Assembly (NCBI GenBank): GCA_027044005.1
Contig: JALUDK010000351.1
Coordinates: forward strand, 1 to 25,124
Source of the DNA: Acidilobaceae archaeon
GTDB lineage: Archaea > Thermoproteota > Thermoprotei_A > Sulfolobales > Acidilobaceae
Length of the DNA: 25,124 nt
Direction: 5' to 3'
Below the pieces are notes generated by a model. The model was not told the origin of the DNA. It saw nothing but the letters and a program-made list of their open reading frames with translations, and ran no database searches. The translations under genes and the position numbers were made by a program. Shown one piece after another: positions 21,250 to 25,124 of this stretch (positions within the stretch are counted from its first letter, which is position 1; every line of letters starts with the position of its first letter).

Positions 21250-22146
21250 TTAGGGTAGTGTGGCGTGTTTGTTTATCCTTGATTCTTCTATCATTTTTCT
21301 TGATATGAATTCTGGTAGTTGTAGTAGTATTTCTTTGTGTTTTGTGTCTTCTAGATTTTGTATTTCTTTTTTGGCGTCTTGTATTAGTTTTTCTAGTATG
21401 TTTTTTGTTTTTATTATGAGGTCTCCGTCTGTTGGGTTTATCCATTGGTAGTATAGTTGTTCTGTGGGGTCTAATTGTCTTCCTGTTTTTGTGTGTTGTA
21501 TGTAGTCTACCATGTCGTCGGTTATTTGGTATATGATTCCTAGTAGTGTGCCGTATCGTGATGCGTTTTCTAGGTATTGTGTTTTGCTTGGTGATGCTAG
21601 TGCTCCTAGTTCTGATGCTAGTCTGAATAGGCTTGCTGTTTTTAGTTCTATGATCTTTATGTATGAGGTCTTGTCTAGTGTGTTGTATTTGAATGCGTCT
21701 AGTATTTCTCCTTTGACTGTGTCCTCCCATGCTCTTATTACTCGCTTTATTGCTTCGAATCCGTATCGTTCTACTCTTCTCTGTGCTACTGCTATTAGTA
21801 GCAGGCTTGCTAGTGCTGTTTTTGATGTTGAGTATGCTATCCATGCCGAGGGTTTTCCCCTCCTTATCGTGTCCATGTCTGCCATGTCGTCTAGTGCTAG
21901 GCTTGCCGAGTGTACTAGCTCTATTGATATTGCTGCGTCTATAGCCTCCTCTATTGTTCCTCCTAGGGCTTGCGCCATGGTTAGGGTTAGGAATCCCCTG
22001 AACCTTTTTCCACCCTCTGCTATGTATGCTAGGATCTCTTGGGTTACCGCGTCTCCTATCTCGGTTATGACTGGCTGTAGCTTCGAGTCTATTAGTTTCT
22101 TTGCTTTTACCCATTCCTCTACTATTATCTCATCGTTCTCCTTCAA
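21250..22146 (-). CDS. Polyprenyl (trans-isoprenyl) diphosphate synthase
   Basis: The 298-residue enzyme has GGKRFRGFLT at 45-54 (diphosphate binding), the first aspartate motif DDMADMD at 86-92 followed by RRGKP, and the second motif DDMVD at 210-214 after IIYQIT. It condenses isopentenyl diphosphate onto allylic chains. The residue five before the first motif is Ala81, small rather than the Phe or Tyr of strict C20 synthases, so a product of C25 or longer is possible. TTG 22146 follows GGGGGAAG. It is the last gene of the nop5-flpA-UPF0216 run, 44 bases after the previous stop. The coding strand grows strongly A/C rich toward the 3' end. Confidence 0.9.
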   Translation of the reverse strand: MKENDEIIVEEWVKAKKLIDSKLQPVITEIGDAVTQEILAYIAEGGKRFRGFLTLTMAQALGGTIEEAIDAAISIELVHSASLALDDMADMDTIRRGKPSAWIAYSTSKTALASLLLIAVAQRRVERYGFEAIKRVIRAWEDTVKGEILDAFKYNTLDKTSYIKIIELKTASLFRLASELGALASPSKTQYLENASRYGTLLGIIYQITDDMVDYIQHTKTGRQLDPTEQLYYQWINPTDGDLIIKTKNILEKLIQDAKKEIQNLEDTKHKEILLQLPEFISRKMIEESRINKHATLP

Positions 22147-22190
22147 TTATTCATCTTCCCCCGGGTTTGGGTTGGGGCTTGTGCTCCTGG

Positions 22191-22610
22191 CTAGAGTGTT
22201 ATTGTGACGAATATAATAGTCTTGTATTTTGATAGTAGTCGTGTGAAGTCTTCTACCTCGAGCTCCTCTAGCCCTTGCGATGTGTAGTCTCCTGTCACTA
22301 GTATCTCTACTAGCCTCTTCTGCCATATGTCACCCATTACTAGGTACTTCCTGGTGCCGTCGCTGTATTTAATGTATTTGAGTATTATTGGTACACTCAT
22401 TAGCTTCCAGAAGTATGGTGGTACCAGGTTGATTATTTTCCTGGCCTCCTCGTCGTCTATTATATGCTCGTCTCCAGAGTATAGTTGTATCCTCCTCTCT
22501 CCCCGGTTCAGGTCCTCTATTGTGAGCCGTGATTGTGGTAGTAGTGTTGAGAGTCGTGCCGCGTCTCTCCTGTACTTTGCTATTATCCTCTTTTCTAGCC
22601 CCTTGTTCAT
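22191..22610 (-). CDS. UPF0216 (DUF61) family protein
   Basis: The 139-residue protein resembles the archaeal UPF0216/DUF61 family. An N-terminal helix LEKRIIAKYRRDAARLSTLLP and RLTIEDL come first, then GDEHIIDDEEARKIINLVPPYFWKLMSVPIILKYI, the conserved His-Asp block followed by a PI[IV] strand. Function is unknown, though the family is conserved beside RNA-processing genes in several archaea. ATG 22610 has Shine-Dalgarno GGAGG within the last codons of flpA and begins one base after its stop, so it is cotranscribed. Confidence 0.72.
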   Translation of the reverse strand: MNKGLEKRIIAKYRRDAARLSTLLPQSRLTIEDLNRGERRIQLYSGDEHIIDDEEARKIINLVPPYFWKLMSVPIILKYIKYSDGTRKYLVMGDIWQKRLVEILVTGDYTSQGLEELEVEDFTRLLSKYKTIIFVTITL

Positions 22611-22611
22611 G

Positions 22612-23316
22612 TTACTTCCTCCTGAATCTGGCGTATATCATTGCGTGGTCCCGGTCGAATGGGTCTAGGTGCACCACGTCTAGTATCTCGAACCCACTCT
22701 CCTCTAGGACCTTGATCTCCTTCTTGTAGACCTCGCTTGGCTCTGTTGTTACATCTATGCTCCTAGCCTTTATTGCCATGAGCATGTAGCCGCCGTCTAC
22801 TAGGAATACCTTGGCGTTCCTAGATACTATTAGGGCCTGTTCTGGCTGGGCTACGTCTGCGTAGAGGCCGTCTACTCCCTCTGCTAGGTGGCGGTACTTC
22901 TCTGGGAACCTGGCGTCTCCTAGTATTGGGTATATGTTTCTACGCTCTTGTACTACTAGTAGTAGGTCCCTCATTACTCTGGGTGCGAACTCTACGCCGT
23001 AGATCCTGCCTTTCTCTCCTACTATGTCGCTTATGTGGCTGGCCGTGGTGCCGCTGGCTATGCCTAGATATAGTATCCTGTCTCCCTCCTTTATTGGGAG
23101 CTCCTCTATGCCCTTGAGGAGTGATGCCGCGAGCTTGCTTCTGTAGGCGTTCCACTCCCTGTACTCTACTCCATCATAGTTGAATATCCTCTCGCCGTAT
23201 ACCCTCTGCCCTGGTACTAGGTTCCTTGTGGCTAGCCTTAGGCTCCCGTCTTCTAGCTCTACTATGTATACCCCCTTGTATCTAGGGTGCTCCTCTACCT
23301 TTACTACTCCAACCAT
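22612..23316 (-). CDS. flpA: Fibrillarin-like rRNA/tRNA 2'-O-methyltransferase
   Basis: The 234-residue catalytic subunit of archaeal C/D-box RNPs. An N-terminal beta domain (VYIVELEDGSLRLATRNLVPG) precedes a Rossmann methyltransferase: EWNAYRSKLAASLL, LYLGIASGTTASHISDIVG (SAM site, 82-100), IYGVEFAPRVMRDLL, DGLYADVAQPEQ and AIKARSID. It methylates ribose 2'-OH at sites selected by guide RNAs, acting with Nop5 and L7Ae. It starts at ATG 23316 behind GGTGAGG, 17 bases after nop5, the usual archaeal pairing. Confidence 0.97.
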   Translation of the reverse strand: MVGVVKVEEHPRYKGVYIVELEDGSLRLATRNLVPGQRVYGERIFNYDGVEYREWNAYRSKLAASLLKGIEELPIKEGDRILYLGIASGTTASHISDIVGEKGRIYGVEFAPRVMRDLLLVVQERRNIYPILGDARFPEKYRHLAEGVDGLYADVAQPEQALIVSRNAKVFLVDGGYMLMAIKARSIDVTTEPSEVYKKEIKVLEESGFEILDVVHLDPFDRDHAMIYARFRRK

Positions 23317-23333
23317 ACCGCCTCACCCCTATC

Positions 23334-24590
23334 CTATCTTCTCCCCCTTCTAGGCCCTCTTCTTCCCCTTCTCCTTCCTCTTGGCTTGCCTGGCCTTCTT
23401 GGGGCTGGCTTCTCCTCCTTCTTCCTTGCCGGGGGCTTTGCGTATATCCGCTTTATCTCCTCTATCCTGGCCCTCAGCTCCTCCCTTAGCTTGTCGCCTA
23501 TGTATCTTCCTGTGAATGCATCCACCTTGGCGGCTATGGCTAGCTTAGCTGCTAGTGCCCTTGCTATCTTGCCTCTCTGCCACTTGGGGCTCTTGTGTAT
23601 GTCCGGGTACTGGAATATTATCCCATGCTTCGGCGGCTTTCCTCCTGTCCTGAGCGCCCTGAATAGGGCCTTCTCTGCTCCTAGTACCTGTATTGTGCTC
23701 GCTGGCATTCTAGCCAGTTTTTCTAGACCTCCTGCTAGGCTGATCAGCCTTGCACCTAGTAGTGGCCCTACTAGTGCTGTTATGTTTGGTGCTACCTCCT
23801 TCATTACTGTCTCTATGTAGTCCGTTAGCCTCCTCCTCAGATCGTACATCTCCCTTGCTATGTTGGCGAGCGTCACTATAGCCTCTATATCGAACTCTGA
23901 CAGGTCGGCTCCTATACTCGTCTTGGCGGCATTCGCTATCTTCTCTGCCTTAGCCTCGCTGAATCCCAGCTTTACCAGGTTCTCCTTGGTCATGTTGTCC
24001 CTATGGCCTAGTTCTGCCACTAGTTTTACATAGTCCTCGTGCTCCCTTACTAGGTCGTTTAGCTCGGGGAAGTGTATGCTATACCACTCTCTTAGTCTTG
24101 CCACGAAGAGGTTCACAGTCTTATCTATATCATCTATAGCCCTGATAGCCTGGGCCGCTAGTAGGTCCCTCTTCTGCGCGACACTCCTGAGCTTCCTTCT
24201 GGTGTACTCTAGCTCCAGGCTGTGTAGCCACTCTAGAACCTTCTCCTCTGACTCCATGAATTCCGTCTTCAGGGCTAGCTGCACCAGGGAGGCCCTGGCC
24301 CCCACCGCAATGTTGTTGCCAGGCTCCACGTCAACCTTGAACCCGATTCTAGATAACTCCCTGGCTATACCGTCGTCCTCCACTACTACTGCTTCTATAC
24401 CCCGCTGGAGCAGGGTCTCTGCTAGTTTGCGTTGCATCGCGTTAAGGCTTCCCTCCTCTAGCCTGATCGCCTCCTCTACTGCGTCGTCCACGTTCCTTGG
24501 GGCTAGCTCCCATGCTACTGGGTTGCCCTCTTCATCTAGGGCGAACGACCCTATCGCTAGGTCTGCTAGGTATACCTTCAACACATTCAC
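23334..24590 (-). CDS. nop5: Nop5 (Nop56/58) C/D-box RNP scaffold protein
   Basis: About 418 residues. The N-terminal domain docks fibrillarin, the middle is a long coiled coil (RRRLTDYIETVMKEVAPN), and the Nop domain has LVGPLLGARLISLAGGLEKLARMPASTIQVLGAEKALF and KHGIIFQYPDI, which bind L7Ae and guide RNA. A basic tail of Arg-Gly repeats (RGRRRGRRGPRRGRR) follows. GTG 24590 is chosen because TATTTAATAT (24631-24622) places the transcript start about 10 bases before it, and because the extra upstream residues do not fit the domain; GTG 24584 or TTG 24581 are possible. It heads the operon nop5-flpA-UPF0216-polyprenyl synthase. Confidence 0.95.
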   Translation of the reverse strand: MNVLKVYLADLAIGSFALDEEGNPVAWELAPRNVDDAVEEAIRLEEGSLNAMQRKLAETLLQRGIEAVVVEDDGIARELSRIGFKVDVEPGNNIAVGARASLVQLALKTEFMESEEKVLEWLHSLELEYTRRKLRSVAQKRDLLAAQAIRAIDDIDKTVNLFVARLREWYSIHFPELNDLVREHEDYVKLVAELGHRDNMTKENLVKLGFSEAKAEKIANAAKTSIGADLSEFDIEAIVTLANIAREMYDLRRRLTDYIETVMKEVAPNITALVGPLLGARLISLAGGLEKLARMPASTIQVLGAEKALFRALRTGGKPPKHGIIFQYPDIHKSPKWQRGKIARALAAKLAIAAKVDAFTGRYIGDKLREELRARIEEIKRIYAKPPARKKEEKPAPRRPGKPRGRRRGRRGPRRGRR

Positions 24591-24620
24591 CCATCCACAG
24601 GGGTAGCGGGTTGCATGTGA

Positions 24621-24632
24621 AATATTAAATAC
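24621..24632 (-). promoter_or_regulatory. TATA box of the nop5 operon
   Basis: Minus-strand AGTATTTAATATT lies with its centre about 37 bases before GTG 24590, giving a leader of about 10 bases. A separate TTAATA on the plus strand (24658-24663) is suitably placed for the divergent eS30 gene. Confidence 0.55.
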
Positions 24633-24701
24633 TAGCCTCTCCCGGCTACCGATCACCTTAATACCCTACCCTCTCCCATCTCTGGGCTGGGGTGGATCTG
24701 T

Positions 24702-24851
24702 ATGCCAACGCACGGCTCGATGACTAAGGCGGGCAAGGTTAGGAAGCAGACCCCCAAGATTGAGGGGAAGCCCAAGAAGGGTGTACCGCCTAGGATCAAG
24801 AACAGGATGAAGTACCTGAAGAGGATAGAGCAGCCTGCCGCGGCTAGGTAG
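24702..24851 (+). CDS. rps30e: Small ribosomal subunit protein eS30
   Basis: A 49-residue very basic protein beginning MPTHGSMTKAGKVRKQTPKI and continuing through KKGVPPRIKNRMKYLKR. It matches archaeal eS30, whose N-terminus MPTHGSLTKAGKVR is nearly invariant. It lies near the decoding region of the small subunit. The length is normal for archaea. ATG 24702 follows GGGGTGG with about 6-7 bases spacing. It is divergent from the nop5 operon and convergent with the edge gene, overlapping it by 8 bases. Confidence 0.93.
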   Translation: MPTHGSMTKAGKVRKQTPKIEGKPKKGVPPRIKNRMKYLKRIEQPAAAR

Positions 24852-25124
24852 AGTTTAGCCTCTTCCATGGCTTATAACATGCAATATCCCATATCCTCCT
24901 CGCTCTTTTCAGGCTATCCCCGTCCAGTCTAACCCCGCTTATGCCACCCTTTATCATGACTAGGTCATCCTCGTATGAGCATGTGGACCTGTATATAGCC
25001 TCTGCCAGCATGGATGAGAACTCCTCCAGCTGGCTCCAGGTGTATGGCTTGTAGCATATAGATTCGAACATCTTCCTGGAGGGCATGTTGCTTGACTGTA
25101 GCGTTGACACGTAGAGGTCTGGGT
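24844..25124 (-). CDS. Unknown protein, C-terminal part (cut by window edge)
   Basis: The frame has no stop up to the right edge, so GTG 25110 may be internal and the true start outside. About 93 residues are visible. I do not recognise the family. Two similar segments, ICYKPYTW near the start and IACYKPWKR at the end, flank a helical part (QLEEFSSMLAEAIYRS) and VMIKGGISGVRLDG. The repeated CYKP word could mark a short internal repeat. It overlaps the eS30 stop by 8 bases in convergent orientation. Confidence 0.5.
   Translation of the reverse strand, partial: PDLYVSTLQSSNMPSRKMFESICYKPYTWSQLEEFSSMLAEAIYRSTCSYEDDLVMIKGGISGVRLDGDSLKRARRIWDIACYKPWKRLNST

Noticed and set aside
21146..22114. A 322-codon open frame antisense to the polyprenyl synthase and across tRNA-Cys
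   Set aside because: It is very rich in Arg, Asn, Thr and Lys with no domain, crosses the tRNA, and is explained by the strong A/C bias of that strand removing stop codons.
1..25124. CRISPR arrays, insertion sequences, integrase or toxin-antitoxin genes
   Set aside because: No regularly spaced repeats, transposase or recombinase motifs, or attachment-like duplications of tRNA ends were seen.

Overview
The window comes from a compact genome of a hyperthermophilic crenarchaeon. Desulfurococcales, and within them a Pyrodictiaceae-like organism (Hyperthermus, Pyrolobus, Pyrodictium), fit best, but the species is not identified. The evidence is archaeal-only or archaeal-type content: the Nop5/fibrillarin pair, ribosomal protein eS30, a tetraether-synthase-like radical SAM enzyme, an archaeal aspartyl-tRNA synthetase, an archaeal riboflavin reductase and a tRNA with a bulge-helix-bulge intron. 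TATA boxes sit about 20-40 bases before many genes, starts are often GTG or TTG, and AGG arginine and TAG stop codons are common. I saw no mobile element, CRISPR array or rRNA. No gene-free stretch exceeds about 210 bases.

Layout. 1-1805: the C-terminal end of an XPD/DinG-type helicase, a small conserved-looking protein and a methyltransferase. 1975-4683: a VTT/DedA-like membrane protein convergent with a two-gene ABC exporter. 4778-8206: a membrane-anchored penicillin-acylase-family hydrolase, a small membrane protein and a riboflavin-pathway reductase in one tightly coupled run. 8203-10629: the radical SAM (Tes-like) gene and a divergent thioredoxin, separated by a 207-base regulatory region with a striking repeat of AAGGG/CCCTTT half-sites. 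10684-15145: a Kef-type antiporter, nicotinate phosphoribosyltransferase, a THUMP protein and a phosphohexomutase. 15108-18481: a DUF2208-like membrane protein, an amidohydrolase on a shared symmetric promoter, an SCP2 protein, a DUF35 OB-fold protein and a small unknown protein. 18597-21217: a family 2 glycosyltransferase, aspS, tRNA-Asp and a convergent tRNA-Cys with a 24-nt intron. 21250-24590: a minus-strand operon nop5, flpA, UPF0216, polyprenyl synthase, with eS30 divergent from it. The right edge holds a partial unknown gene.

Shared themes are tRNA/rRNA handling (aspS, two tRNAs, THUMP, FlpA, Nop5, eS30), isoprenoid and lipid chemistry (Tes-like enzyme, polyprenyl synthase, SCP2, DUF35) and membrane transport. 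Two whole-window patterns stand out. All eight convergent protein-gene pairs overlap at their 3' ends, four of them sharing exactly one CTAG as both stop codons. There is also a very sharp strand-composition switch between the two tRNA genes near 21.1 kb, with the polarity expected at a replication origin.
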